Assembly (NCBI GenBank): GCA_037044905.1
Contig: JBAOKB010000056.1
Coordinates: 1-54,012 of the forward strand
DNA: 54,012 bases
Direction: 5' to 3'
Source of the DNA: Hortaea werneckii
Lineage: Eukaryota; Ascomycota; Dothideomycetes; Mycosphaerellales; Teratosphaeriaceae
Below the pieces are notes generated by a model. The model saw only the letters and a program-made list of their open reading frames with translations. It had not been told where the DNA came from and ran no database searches. Each line of letters starts with the position of its first letter. The first letter of the stretch is position 1. A program made the position numbers and the translations under genes. Positions 30,777-41,297 of this stretch are shown piece after piece.

Positions 30777-32536
30777 CTACAACTTCGCCCGACCCCCCTC
30801 CCTCGCCTCCTCCTCCTTCGCAAACCGCTCCTTCAACTGCCTCCGCAGAATCTTGCCCGCCGCACTCTTGGGGATCTCTTCTACGAACCTGACTCCGCCT
30901 CTCAACCGCTTATGATTCGCGACGCGCTCGGCCAACCAATTCGTAATTTCGTCTGCGAGGGAAGGGGAAGGGGTGAGGGAGGATTTGGGCACGATGTAGG
31001 CGAGGGGGACTTCGGTGGCGAGGTCCTTTTTGAAGACGCCGAGGACGGCGACGTCGGCGATGCTGGGGTGGGAGGCGAGTTTGCCTTCGAGTCTGTTTTT
31101 TAGGGGGAATGTGAGGTTAGCAAGATTTGGCTTTTTGAAAGAGGGGGAGGGGGGGGGGGAGGGAAAGGGAGAGGAAACACATACTCCGCAGGCGGGACCT
31201 GAAAGCCCTTATACTTGATCAACTCCTTGACGCGGTCGGTAATATAGAAATTCCCCTCTTTGTCCTGATACCCGACATCGCCCGTCTTGAAATACCCGTC
31301 CTCGGTCAGCGCATTCCGCGTCCCTTCGACATTATTCAGGTACCCCTTAAACACATTGGGACCTTTAATCCAGAGCTCGCCCGTCTCGCCCACGGGGACT
31401 TCGGTCTCGTCCGGCGCCATGTATTTGGCGGTTTGGTTGGGCAGCATGGTCCCCACGGCGCCGACGGTCGTGTGCCACAGGTCCCAGGGTTGGGTGTGTG
31501 TGGTCGGTGAGGTTTCCGATAGGCCGTAGCCTTGTTTCACGGGGACGTGGATGCGGGCGTGCATGGCGTCGACGAGTTCTTTGGTTAGGGGTGCGGCGCC
31601 CGAGTTCAGCATGCGGAGGGTGCTGAGGTTGTAGCGGTCTACGCACGGGTGTTTGGCGAGTTGGAGGACGACGGGGGGGACGACGTAGGCGAAGGTGATG
31701 CGGTGGTTCTGCACGATGTCGCACCAGGATTCGATGTCGAATTTGGGCATTACGACCGTTTTGGTGCCTTTGTAGAAGGATTGGTGGAGGACGACGGTCA
31801 GGCCGTAGATGTGGAAGAAGGGGAGGAAGGCGAGGATGACGTCCCCGTCCGGGTGGCCTTCGCGTGGTTGCCAGGAAAGTGGGGATTCGGCTGCGCTGAT
31901 CATGAGGGTGTTGGCTACGATGTTGCGATGTGTGAGCATGACGCCCTTTGGGTGGCCGGTGGTGCCAGAGGAGTAGACGAGGAAGGCCAGGTCTTCGGAT
32001 GGGTTGACCTTGGCACGGCGGTAGCGTTGAGTGCCGCTGATGTTGCGGACGCTTGTGAAGTGTTTGAACTGGCCCTCGGCGCGTTCGTCGCCCATGAGAC
32101 AAACGCGGTCCTTAGGGATGCCTACTTTGGCACACGCCTCCAGGGCGACGGGCAACTGGGCGACTTGTGTGACCAGGGCTTTGGCACCGCTATCTTTCAG
32201 TTGGAAGGCGAGCTCGTCGGCGGTATAGCCTGGGTTGGCGGGCGACACCACTCCACCGGCGAAGTGACAGCCCCATGTCACAGCGGGAGTGTCGATGCTG
32301 TTGGGGGAGAAGACACCGAGGACATCGCCGGTCTGGAAGTCCCATAGCGATTTCAGGCCCTTGCCAAAGTCGGCGGCGGTGGACTTGAGCGAGGCGAAGG
32401 TGTAGGAGCGGTTGGTGTAGGGGTCAGTGAAGATGACCTTGTCGTCTGGGAAGTCGCGGTCTTTCCGCTCGAGGAGGAAGTCCCATAGTCCCACGTCGGG
32501 GATCTGGACGTCGGGGTATTGAGAGGTGGCCGGCAT
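30777..32536 (-). CDS. Acyl-CoA ligase, 4-coumarate-CoA-ligase-like, peroxisomal (ANL superfamily)
   Basis: Two exons: 32536-31185 and 31092-30777, with an intron of 92 nt (31093-31184, GTATGT donor, CAG acceptor), giving 555 residues. The enzyme activates a carboxylic acid by adenylation and passes it to CoA. Visible motifs are YSSGTTGHPKGVMLTHRN (ATP phosphate-binding loop, about residue 190), YGLSETSP, TGDVGYQDKEGNFYITDR and, after the intron, SAAGKILRRQLKERF with the catalytic Lys. The splice joins QVPPAE to LEGKLASHPSIADVAVLGV, as the family requires. It ends in GRAKL; AKL is a type 1 peroxisomal targeting signal, so the enzyme should act in peroxisomes on an aryl or acyl acid. The substrate is not readable. 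It shares an upstream region with ATP11. Confidence 0.93.
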
Positions 32537-33024
32537 TTTAGGTGGGCTACTGTACTGCTGGCATCTGACTAAGAAAGGCTATACTCGGATCCAATTCCTC
32601 CTCTTGCAAATGGGGAGAGTGTGCGTGGTGGTGATGGAGGGATGGTGGGGATGGATAGTTCATCTTCAATGCCATTCCGTCGGCTTAAACCTTTATCGGG
32701 CGTGACGACACAGCAGATGCCGCGTCCCGTCTTCCAGCTTCCTCGGCTATCTGTCTGTCCGTTCCTGGGATCGACTAGACAATCTGCCTCGGTAACAGTC
32801 TTATCGGTCTTATCGCCGTCTTCTCCGTCATACCCCGGACACCGGGACGAGCGGGAGGCCGGCTCCACAGAACGATCCACATGGCTGACGGCTAACGGCT
32901 GCTCTAACCACAAGGAGATGGACATCCATCGGCATCCGGCATGCGGCTCTTCTGTCCTAATCATGGAACGAAGCTAGCTTGATCGAGAGATATTGGATAC
33001 ACGATCAATACTGGTATATGGTAT
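32537..33024. promoter_or_regulatory. Divergent promoter region, ligase and ATP11
   Basis: 488 bases between divergent genes. No recognisable operator. The DNA is of mixed composition. Confidence 0.45.
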
Positions 33025-34083
33025 ATGGGAGACAACCGCAAGATGGCGTACGTGATCGATACTTCCGCCCCGCTGCTGCGACGCACCGCCTGGTCCATCC
33101 AAGCCCCCCTCCGCGTCTTCCAGAACCAGAAACGCTTTGCCCAGGTCCACGATGTCCGCTACTTCGCCGCCCACCACCGCCAACAGGCCGTCTACGACAA
33201 GTACAAGGACAAGCTGGCCCAGAAGGCCAAGCAGCAGGGCTTCAAGAACGTCGATGAGTTGAAGGAGGCCAACGCCGACAAGATCCGCGAGCTGCGCAAG
33301 AACGCCAGCGTCCCGGGTGCCAACGCCCCGCTGGAGACCCAAGCAGCACCACCGAGTCCCAATGAAGCCGCCACCCGGATCCCCTACCAAGCACCACCCC
33401 CTCCGACTCCTCAATCCGAACAACCCGCCTCCGCCTCCTCCCAAGCCGAAGCCATAACCTCCTCCGCGAAGGAAACCGAAGAAAAACTCCCCACCCTCTC
33501 CTCCTTCCTGGACGTGGAAAAAACCGCCGCCCTCCCGCAAAAAGAAATCGAAGCGCTCTGGCGCCTACGCCACGTCCGGGACCCGCAATCCCTATGCGCG
33601 GCGATGGCCACCTCGACCTTCGCCCGTCTAGCCCGCACGGCACGCCAACATCCCCAATTCATCTTGCCCTTACCCAAGGAAGGCCAGGGCGCCGAGATCC
33701 ACTTCCTGCAGTGGACTTTCCCGTCCGAAACCACCGTCACCGTACTCTTCACGCACCTGGCGGAGTTCAAGCTCCGCGGCGAGTTCGCCCAGCCTCATAC
33801 CACTGTGACGCACCATCTGGACCTCGCGGAGTCGAATGGGGTTGTTTTGATGGAAGGGCGGACGATGGAGAATCGGGGTGTGGGCGTCGAGGATGGGAAG
33901 TTCTTGCTCATGTGTCTGCAGAAGTTTTATGGGTTTGAGGGGTTGATGGAGGGGGATAGCGGTGGGGATGCGGTGGCAAAGCGGAATGCGAGTCAGCGGA
34001 GGAAATTGATGGAGCAGTTTACGAATGGGGATGAGGGGTTTAAGGTCGAGGAGTTGTTGGAGGAGGCGGAGAAGGTGCCTTAA
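33025..34083 (+). CDS. ATP11: Mitochondrial F1-ATPase assembly chaperone ATP11
   Basis: 352 residues from the ATG at 33025; an alternative ATG at 33043 would also serve. ATP11 binds the free beta subunit of F1 in the mitochondrial matrix. The N terminus (MAYVIDTSAPLLRRTAWSI) is basic and suits a mitochondrial presequence. A helical region YDKYKDKLAQKAKQQGF with an Ala/Pro/Ser-rich linker leads to the ATP11 domain from about residue 160. It has SSFLDVEKTAALPQKEIEALWRLRH, FILPLPKEGQGAEIHFLQW, VLFTHLAEFKLRGEFAQPHT and LLMCLQKFYG. Length and order fit the family. Confidence 0.93.
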   Translation: MGDNRKMAYVIDTSAPLLRRTAWSIQAPLRVFQNQKRFAQVHDVRYFAAHHRQQAVYDKYKDKLAQKAKQQGFKNVDELKEANADKIRELRKNASVPGANAPLETQAAPPSPNEAATRIPYQAPPPPTPQSEQPASASSQAEAITSSAKETEEKLPTLSSFLDVEKTAALPQKEIEALWRLRHVRDPQSLCAAMATSTFARLARTARQHPQFILPLPKEGQGAEIHFLQWTFPSETTVTVLFTHLAEFKLRGEFAQPHTTVTHHLDLAESNGVVLMEGRTMENRGVGVEDGKFLLMCLQKFYGFEGLMEGDSGGDAVAKRNASQRRKLMEQFTNGDEGFKVEELLEEAEKVP

Positions 34084-35204
34084 GGAGAGAGAGGAAAGGA
34101 GAAGGGAGGAGGCATTTTCTTCTAGATTTTTTTTTTAAAAAAAAAAAATCCCTGGATTCACAATGGAGAGAGGGAAAGCCGGGATGGGGTAAGACCCTTC
34201 TCCCTCTTTTCTGATGGGTCCTCTCTCCTGTACCATCTACATGTACAGCTGGACACCAAAATCCTGATCTTCTTGCAAGAGGCAAGGGAAGGTTGTTCTT
34301 CGCATTCCTTTGTAAACTAACTAAGCCATATATTTCAGGCCTCACAACGAAATCTCTGCGAGGAAAGGAGAAATAAGGGAAAGATATTCCCTCCATGTAC
34401 ATTACCCTAGGAGCCTCAAAAGAACGAAGATCCATTAGCCACTTGGCAAAAGGAGAAGGGAAAATGGACGGGTCTTTCTTTCTTTCCCTTTTTCCCCCCC
34501 TTTTCTTCCATTCCCCTTATCTTTTTCCTCCTTGTTCTCCGCTGCTTCCTCTCTCGTTTGCATACGGAAGGCCTTTTGACTTTCTCATACAGTGGCAGGT
34601 GAATGTCCCAATGACGGAGAGAAGCACGTGCTAAGCAATTGTTCTCAGCAGACTGATGATGATGACAAGAGGTGATAGGCACGTGAAACCACGAACCCCC
34701 TTCGCGACCCCTCACTCCCCTCTCTGGTGCTCACTTTATTTCGCTCGCAGGACTCAGATCCTTCACTCCGTCACTTCGACACACTGTTGGCTGGCTTCTT
34801 GGAACAAGGCACTTCAGCTATCTTTTGCCTTAGACTTGACTTACCAACCTCTTCCCCTCCAATCAACTAACCGATTCACCTTTCTCCCATACCGTTCGCG
34901 CCTTCCTTCCGCCTTCTCACCGACAGAAACGCGCAGAGAGCACAGGAGGTGAGAGATGTGTGGGGCCGGGGTATGAGGAAGGAACAAAGTGAACACCTTC
35001 AAGAATCTTCTCTTCTTCTTCTCTTTTGATCCACTCCAAATATCCATCGATCCATCGATCCCAATCGATTCAAGCCACTCTAGGAAGCAAAGACAAGAAA
35101 TCCCCTCCAACTCGAGAAAAACTTCCTCCATTAGAAAGTATTCGGATAGGAAATAAAGGGAGAGACGAAAAAGGAAAGGAATAGGGGGAAAGACAGAAAA
35201 AGAA
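34084..35204. other. Intergenic, 1.1 kb
   Basis: 3' flank of ATP11 and upstream region of the coiled-coil gene. It carries a T/A homopolymer palindrome (listed separately) and pyrimidine-rich DNA at about 34470-34560. The last 200 bases are purine-rich. No gene seen. Confidence 0.45.
34125..34150. repeat. GA-T10-A12-TC palindromic homopolymer
   Basis: Ten T followed by twelve A, flanked by GA and TC, giving a near-perfect palindrome 44 bases after the ATP11 stop codon. It may be a transcript-end element or simply a chance juxtaposition of homopolymers. Confidence 0.8.
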
Positions 35205-36809
35205 ATGGAGGACCCTCAACCCGAGCCCGTCGTCCCTCCGACGATGAAAGAGACGACGACGAAGGCGGAGAAGATCGCGTCGTTGCAAGGACAGGAGGAA
35301 TCGCCATCGGACAAAGGGCTCCCCTTGTCAGTCCAGGGAGAGTCGATGATGATGGACACGCAGCAACAGCAGCGGGAGGGCTCAAATGAGGAATCCTCCT
35401 CCTTTGCGGAAGGGTTTGGCATGGTCAAGGGGATCTTAGGTGGGAAGAGGAAGGAAGATGCTGTTGTCTCGCCGTCTGGTGTGGAGGATAAGGAAGGGGC
35501 GAGGGTGAAGAGGGTGAGGTTTGTGGATTCAGAGGAGGGAGGCGAGGGTGAAGGGGACGGTGTAGTGGCGACGATCGAAGACACTGGAAGTATGGAGTTA
35601 GGGGTTTCAGTTCCAGGGGATTTGGCTGAAGTTGTGGATGAAGGTTCACAGAGAGACGTTCTTCCCAGACAGGATACACCCGGTCCGGATTCTAGAACGC
35701 TGAGTGGATTGCAAGAGGACCTTGATGATCTGACAAAGGACATGGATGAGGTCCAGAAGGACCGGACCCATTGGCGGATCAAAGCTACAGAGCTGAGTGT
35801 CAAGCTCGGCGAGTTGAGAAAGTGGAAACAAGCCAAGGAGCGAGAGGAGATGGAACAACGGGCTGTGGCGACGCAGAAGATCGAGGCGGCGGTCAAGTCC
35901 GGAACTGTAAGGAGAATTCAAGAGATGAGGGAGAAGAATGAAGAAACGATCACGACGCTGGAGCAGAAGCATAAGGCGAAGTTGGATGTGGTCAACGCGA
36001 AACATGCAGAGCAAATGCTGGCGAAAGAAGAGAAGTGGAAGAAGCTCAAGGAGGACCTGACCGCGAAGCACGAAGCCCTGAAGGAAGATCTGCACGAGAG
36101 ACACGAAGGAAATAAGAAGCGACTGAAACAAAGACTGGACAAGAACAGAGACGAGCTGGCGGAAGCCAAAGAGAGCTTCGCAGAGGAGAAGAAGAAACTC
36201 CGGCTCGAGCAACAAGAAGCCATCAAAGCGGCGAAACCAGAGACGAACGCGGCGATCAAATCCAAGGATGTCCTCCTCAAGCAGAAAAACGAAACAATCA
36301 ACCAACTCCAGCACGAGCTCTCAGACCTGCAAACCCAAATCACCTCCCTCGAAAACCACACCACCCTCCTCCAAGAAGCCAACTCCACCCTCTCAACCCA
36401 ACTCTCCGCCTCCCAAACCCAGATCCACACCCACCAAGAAACCCTCAGGAACCAAACCCAGCGCTCCGAAGCTCAGGTCGAAGCCCTCGAACGCGAGAAA
36501 CTCCACATAGAAGAAGCGCTCGCCACCGCCCAGGCCGAGTTCGTGGAGACGTTGGACCACGAGCGCCGGAGCGCCCGGATCCAGTATGAGGCCGCGCAGG
36601 GCGCGAAAGCGGCTGAGATGGAGGCGCGAAGGGCTGTTTTCGCGTTGCGGACGGCGTTGGAGGGGAAGGAGGGGAGGTTGGAGGGGTTGAGGAGGGAGAT
36701 TGGGGCGTTGAGGGGACGGGTGGGGGAGTTGGAGGGGAGGTTGGGTGCGCAGGGGATGGGAGGGGATGGTTTCAGGGACGAGGGCGGGGAGGTTGGGGAT
36801 GGGGGTTGA
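35205..36809 (+). CDS. Long coiled-coil protein of unknown function
   Basis: 534 residues, single exon. The N-terminal ~150 residues are acidic and Ser/Thr-rich (EDPQPEPVVPP; GGEGEGDGVV) with the short basic string VKRVRFVDSEEG. From about residue 165 to 515 there is an almost uninterrupted heptad-rich coiled coil, Lys/Glu/Gln-rich at first (KHAEQMLAKEEKWKKLKED) and Thr/Gln/Asn-rich later (around LENHTTLLQEANSTLSTQLS). The C terminus is Gly-rich. No catalytic or binding domain is visible. Fungal proteins of this shape can be spindle-pole, kinetochore or vesicle-tether components, but nothing here picks one. Confidence 0.72.
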   Translation: MEDPQPEPVVPPTMKETTTKAEKIASLQGQEESPSDKGLPLSVQGESMMMDTQQQQREGSNEESSSFAEGFGMVKGILGGKRKEDAVVSPSGVEDKEGARVKRVRFVDSEEGGEGEGDGVVATIEDTGSMELGVSVPGDLAEVVDEGSQRDVLPRQDTPGPDSRTLSGLQEDLDDLTKDMDEVQKDRTHWRIKATELSVKLGELRKWKQAKEREEMEQRAVATQKIEAAVKSGTVRRIQEMREKNEETITTLEQKHKAKLDVVNAKHAEQMLAKEEKWKKLKEDLTAKHEALKEDLHERHEGNKKRLKQRLDKNRDELAEAKESFAEEKKKLRLEQQEAIKAAKPETNAAIKSKDVLLKQKNETINQLQHELSDLQTQITSLENHTTLLQEANSTLSTQLSASQTQIHTHQETLRNQTQRSEAQVEALEREKLHIEEALATAQAEFVETLDHERRSARIQYEAAQGAKAAEMEARRAVFALRTALEGKEGRLEGLRREIGALRGRVGELEGRLGAQGMGGDGFRDEGGEVGDGG

Positions 36810-37239
36810 GTGATCCGGGAATTCGAGTCCGTTTTTGAGATTCGGAGAAGGCGGGAGGACTATGAGATGAGTGTGGCCAGATGAGTTGTTTATTGGGGGA
36901 AAAGGCGAGGGATGATTCATAACGACTGCCGGCTGTCTTACACTTGATTTCGGCGGGACATAAAGGCGACCAGGCCCTGTAATCCATATTGTTCCTCTCG
37001 AAGTAGCTGCATTGTATTATATAGCTCCGTACAGTCCAAACTTCCTGCGAGAGTCGCAAAAGTCCATTATATCTTATTGCTATAGATCGAGTATAGCTAA
37101 CCGAAGGTATGATATAGTAGGGTACAGGGCAGAAATTCGAACGGGCATTATGGCTGTAGAGTGGTATTGCTAGCAAAAAGATTCTCATATCGAGTTGAAA
37201 CTATAGTAGCTCCTTAACAGATTTTTAGGCCCAAATGTC
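36810..37239. other. Intergenic between convergent genes
   Basis: 430 bases between the coiled-coil gene and the dipeptidase. A/T-rich towards 37010-37110. No features seen. Confidence 0.5.
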
Positions 37240-38637
37240 TTATGCTTCCACTGCCACTCCGGCGATACCAGGGGACAATGGGTCTTCAATGGGATCCATC
37301 TCCTTCTGCAGTCTAGCCGCCACTCTATCCACTTCATGCCAGACCCGGAGAAGATTCCTTCCCGCCACCTTCCCAGCATCCTTCTCGCCCACTCCATTAT
37401 CTAGCAGCATTTGAATGATGTCCTTGTAATTCGTGATGTCCTTCAGCCCTCTCGGTGTCGTTGGAATGCCGTCGAAATCGCTCCCCAAGCCGACATGATC
37501 ATATCCAATCAGCTCGCCAATGTGCATGATATGCTTCACGACATGCTCGATCGTGTTCGTCTCCTCCACCAACTCAGGAAGGCCGGAGGAGGAATTACTC
37601 GCCTTACAGCTGACGAAATCAGGCGAGAAATTCACCATCACGACCGAATCCCTCTCCTTCACCAGCTCGAGGATATCATCCGGAACATTCCGCGGATGGG
37701 GACAGATCGCCTTCGCGCTCGAATGGCTAAAGATAGGCGGAGCCAGACTGCCCTTCCACCCCTTCTCCTCCACACTGCCCCCTAGCACATCCCGCATCGT
37801 GTCCACGCTGACATGAGACAGATCGACCAACATCCCCAACCGATTCATCTCCAGGACTAAATCCCGTCCCGCTGCACTCACACCCCCATGATAGGGCTCC
37901 GCCGCCTGCGTCTCCCCATCGATCGAAACCACAGCCGCATCCGCATACCTATTATGACAGTTCCACGTCAACGTCGCATACTTCACGCCCAAACTATGAA
38001 ACAGCCTCAACGTCGCCAGGGAATTCCCAATCTGATGCAGACCCTCAATCGCAAGCGGCGAGACGAACTTGCCGTGCTCAAAGAAATTCCTTTCGGCCTC
38101 CGCCGCCGAGCGCGCGAGCGTGAAGAACTTCGGATACGTGTCCGCGAGACGGTGAAAGAGGTCGAGCTGCTCTAGCGTCGCTTTGACGAAGGGCGCGTAG
38201 GCCGCGTCGGAGAAGTCGAAGCCGTCGGCGGGACAGGGCACGAAGGCCGACCAGAACGCGCCGCCCATCTGGCTCGTCTCCGCCCGGGGTAGGTCGAAGT
38301 GGGCCGGCATCCCGCCTTGCTCGAAGGGCTGCGTGAAGTTGGAGTCGTAGATGTGGTTCCCGTAGATGGCGCGGATGAGGATGAGCAGGTCGATGTGCCC
38401 GTCGATTAGCGGGGTTTCGTGGAGGATCCTGTCTACGGTGGAGGATGGGGAGGGGTCATGGTGTGATATGACTGTGTCGAGGGCGATGCCCCGGTATATG
38501 TAGAGGATGAGCCCGAGGGTGAAGGCAGCGATCATGGCCAGTCGTACGTTTAATGATCTTCGTGTTCTGGCATTTTGGGATTGTTCATGGTCGTGAGGTG
38601 GCGCGGCCTCTTCGTTGATGAGAGGCTCTTTCTCCAT
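37240..38637 (-). CDS. Membrane dipeptidase (renal dipeptidase family, M19)
   Basis: 465 residues, single exon. A cytosolic tail with acidic and His residues is followed by one membrane segment (VRLAMIAAFTLGLILYIY, about residues 30-50), so the catalytic domain should face the vacuole lumen or outside. M19 enzymes are zinc-dependent and cleave dipeptides. The metal motif DGHIDLL (H-x-D) is at about residue 80, followed by EGLHQIG (metal-bridging Glu), VDLSHVS (His), FSHSSAKAICPHPRN (His) and the catalytic-domain end GLGSDFDG. The family more often reads DGHNDL. The gene is divergent from ILM1. Confidence 0.93.
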   Translation of the reverse strand: MEKEPLINEEAAPPHDHEQSQNARTRRSLNVRLAMIAAFTLGLILYIYRGIALDTVISHHDPSPSSTVDRILHETPLIDGHIDLLILIRAIYGNHIYDSNFTQPFEQGGMPAHFDLPRAETSQMGGAFWSAFVPCPADGFDFSDAAYAPFVKATLEQLDLFHRLADTYPKFFTLARSAAEAERNFFEHGKFVSPLAIEGLHQIGNSLATLRLFHSLGVKYATLTWNCHNRYADAAVVSIDGETQAAEPYHGGVSAAGRDLVLEMNRLGMLVDLSHVSVDTMRDVLGGSVEEKGWKGSLAPPIFSHSSAKAICPHPRNVPDDILELVKERDSVVMVNFSPDFVSCKASNSSSGLPELVEETNTIEHVVKHIMHIGELIGYDHVGLGSDFDGIPTTPRGLKDITNYKDIIQMLLDNGVGEKDAGKVAGRNLLRVWHEVDRVAARLQKEMDPIEDPLSPGIAGVAVEA

Positions 38638-38985
38638 GGTGATCTATGAGGAAGGCTTTTGCATTGAGATGTTGAGACGAAGATCGAGAAGACAAGAATA
38701 AGGAGTTGGAAGTTTTTAAGCTGATGTTCTGCTTCTTACTGTGTACCTACTGGCCTGAAATGCATATAGTGCTGTATCCATGAATGTCGTTATCTCGATG
38801 ACAAACCACCGCAGGAAGCGGGGGAAAGTGAGGCAGAAGCTCCGAGTACGGCAGACCAAACCCTTCACCCTGGCCATTACGCAAGAAGCTTGTGCTTCCA
38901 GGAACAGCTAGGGGTTTTATGCGGACTCTCTATGTACACAAGCTATTGTAAAGACAAGTCAAAGACTACATAGTCACTGGCAAAG
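38638..38985. promoter_or_regulatory. Divergent promoter region, dipeptidase and ILM1
   Basis: 348 bases between start codons. No element identified. Confidence 0.4.
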
Positions 38986-39664
38986 ATGGGCCTCATATCG
39001 ACATGGACGATGATCCGCTCCCTCTCCCTCTTCCACCTCACCGCCGCCTACCTCTTCCTCACCAACCCCCGAATGATCGTGGATCAGAATGTCGTCTTCA
39101 TGCTGGGCGAGTCGATGAGATTGGTACGAACACAATTGCAGAGCCCGGCGTCTTTCTCGGGAAGAAGCACATGAGACGCTGATGATGGAACGTTTTACAC
39201 ATATATACAGCCTCATATAACGACCATGGATAAACCCAGCGAAGCCTCTGCCCTCCTCGCCGTCATCCTCGCTTTCCTCGGTATCTCCGATCTCACGGCC
39301 GCTTCGATGGAAGAGGGTATCGCGATACAATATTGGTTGGCCATCGTGCCTGTCCGCATGACTTTCCTCTTTGCGATTACGGGCTATTCATATCTGTTTA
39401 AGCAAGGTGGGCTGTTCGGGTCAAAGACAGCCTTGTCGCAGACGAGCATTGGTGAGCCTTTGCAGAATAGCATGGTGTTCTCCTGGGGGTTCTTGGAGCT
39501 TGCGGCATGGTTCTGGGTACGTATGAGATGTGGATGAGTGTTCACATGAAAGGTGTTGACCTTTTCGTTCTTATTTGCAGATCTTTACGAGCCTGCGGGA
39601 AGAAAGGCGTCTACTGGCAAAGCGAAAGATTGAGGAGCTGAAGGCTGAACAGGACAGCCTTTAA
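38986..39664 (+). CDS. ILM1: Ilm1 (increased loss of mitochondrial DNA 1) membrane protein
   Basis: Three exons: 38986-39123, 39211-39516 and 39581-39664 (introns of 87 and 64 nt, both phase 0), giving 175 residues. The spliced protein shows the Ilm1 pattern: SLFHLTAAYLFLTNP, then DQNVVFMLGESMRLPHI and DKPSEASALLAVILAFLGISDLTAAS, and finally WGFLELAAWFWIFTSLREERR with four hydrophobic segments and a charged C-terminal tail. It is an ER membrane protein in yeast, and its loss lowers mitochondrial DNA stability. Molecular function is not known. Both introns are needed to restore the conserved sequence. Confidence 0.92.
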
Positions 39665-40579
39665 GGATTGGTTCCACGTATGATAGATAGACTCCAAGGC
39701 ATCGAAACGCTGCTTGGATCGCGCATCTTCGCCGCTTTCTCTTGCCATGGAAGAATGCCTTTCTGCATCCGGACCAAGGTGAAAGGGTGCATCTAGAGTC
39801 TGCTGAACAAGGCGAAGATTTCCAAGCGCACTGGACTGTCATGATACCTGCGACCTCGCGAAAACACAGGACATCCTCCATCATTCATCGCCAATCTTTC
39901 TTCAGCATAGTGTCTCAACACCATGACCTTGCTGGCCATGGTGGTGGATAGATCTCTGGAGATAAAAGATCACACATGATTCAGAAAAGTGATGGCAGTG
40001 CTGCAACATATAGGCACTGCCTCCTCCAATCGAGGGACGAAATTCAAGATAGACCAATCATAAACACGAAGCGGGAATCCCGGCACCGAAAGCTTGGTGT
40101 TCAGAAGGCTCAAATGCCAATCCAAGGAGCTCAAGTCTCGTGTCCTAACCCACCACGGAATGATATCAACCGTTGCAACTACTATGGATGAAGAGTAATC
40201 AAGAAATTGTGGCACGGTTACGGAGCTGGCAAAAGTTTCTCCAAGCGGTGCGGGTGGGCGGGGCGAAGCAAGTCCCAACCCCAGCGAAGGATGAGATCCT
40301 GCGTTCACAGCCTCCTAAAATCTGTGGGTTTTCGGGGTCGCTGGTAGATTTGATCTGAAGATACACAGCCTGCATTGTTTTGGTGATATAGATCTCTGTC
40401 GCATCGCTGCAGGTATCGAGGATGAAACTTCCATCAGCTCTCAATTGTTCGGTAATAATTTCTGCAAGACCACTCGTTGTTCTCCTGCATCGACAATCGT
40501 TCTTCCCCCCCCCCCCCCCCCCCCTTTCCTGCATCACGTTATCTCGAATGCATGAGATTTCAGTTTCCTAGAGACGACC
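39665..40579. other. Intergenic, 0.9 kb
   Basis: Between two + strand genes. It carries the third poly-C tract just upstream of the next gene. Short frames are not protein-like. Confidence 0.45.
40505..40524. repeat. Poly-C tract, 20 bases
   Basis: An uninterrupted run of 20 C on the plus strand, about 55 bases upstream of the ATG of the four-TM gene, so probably in its leader or promoter. Confidence 0.95.
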
Positions 40580-41297
40580 ATGAATAGCGATGCGATATGG
40601 CACAAGAAGGCCCTGGTCACATTCTGGACCGTTGATCTGGTCGGCATGGCCGCAACACTAATACTGGCGGGCTTGCAAACCAAGGCATACGAACCGGTCT
40701 TCGACGACCCCTCCTTCTTCGGTGGTGACATGACATATGCGTATGTAGAAAAAGTTCTGGGACACATTTTTGTTTCTCAACGCTGACTTTTCGGCAAACA
40801 GAGCCGTCGGAGTCGTCATGATCATCTTCGACCTCGTATCGTTGGCCCTCGAAATCACGACGATCGTGGTTTTCAAGGTCGAACGATTCACGCTCACGCC
40901 GAAGTTGTATTTAGCCTGCCAGAGCATCAAGACGCTCCTGTGGACGATCATGTTGATACTCACGTGTTACGGAGCTGGCCTGTTTATCGGCCCGTTCTAC
41001 TATATCATCTCCATTGCGCTGGCCTTCGCTTCGATCAGTCAGCTGGCGTACGGGTCGGTGGTCTTGGATCGACAGCGGACGGGGCGAGTGAGCGACAAGG
41101 AAGTCGGTGCGCCACAGCAGCGCGATGGCCTGGTGAGCGGAAGGCAGGCGGAACGCAATCCTCAGAACCCTTTCGAAGACCCGGTTCCCGCGAGCGGTGC
41201 AAAGGGGAGCGGTGCTGTCTCCCGAGAGCAATTCGATCGGGGTGAGGCCGCAGAGCAGTCATACGAGATGCACGGTAGCGCATACAGGGCGGCTTGA
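40580..41297 (+). CDS. Four-TM membrane protein with NPF motif
   Basis: Two exons: 40580-40740 and 40802-41297 with a 61-nt intron (GTATGT donor, CTGAC branch site, CAG acceptor), giving 218 residues. Four hydrophobic segments cover VTFWTVDLVGMAATLILAGL, VGVVMIIFDLVSLALEITTIV, YLACQSIKTLLWTIMLILTC and FIGPFYYIISIALAFASI. A cytosolic C-terminal tail of about 65 residues is polar and carries NPFEDP, which fits the NPF motif bound by EH-domain endocytic proteins. The topology is like MARVEL-type fungal membrane proteins, but I see no diagnostic string of that family, so the family is left open. Function unknown. Confidence 0.75.

Noticed and set aside
31649..32347. Plus-strand frame of 232 codons opposite the acyl-CoA ligase
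   Set aside because: Antisense shadow; the minus strand has the ligase motifs in order.
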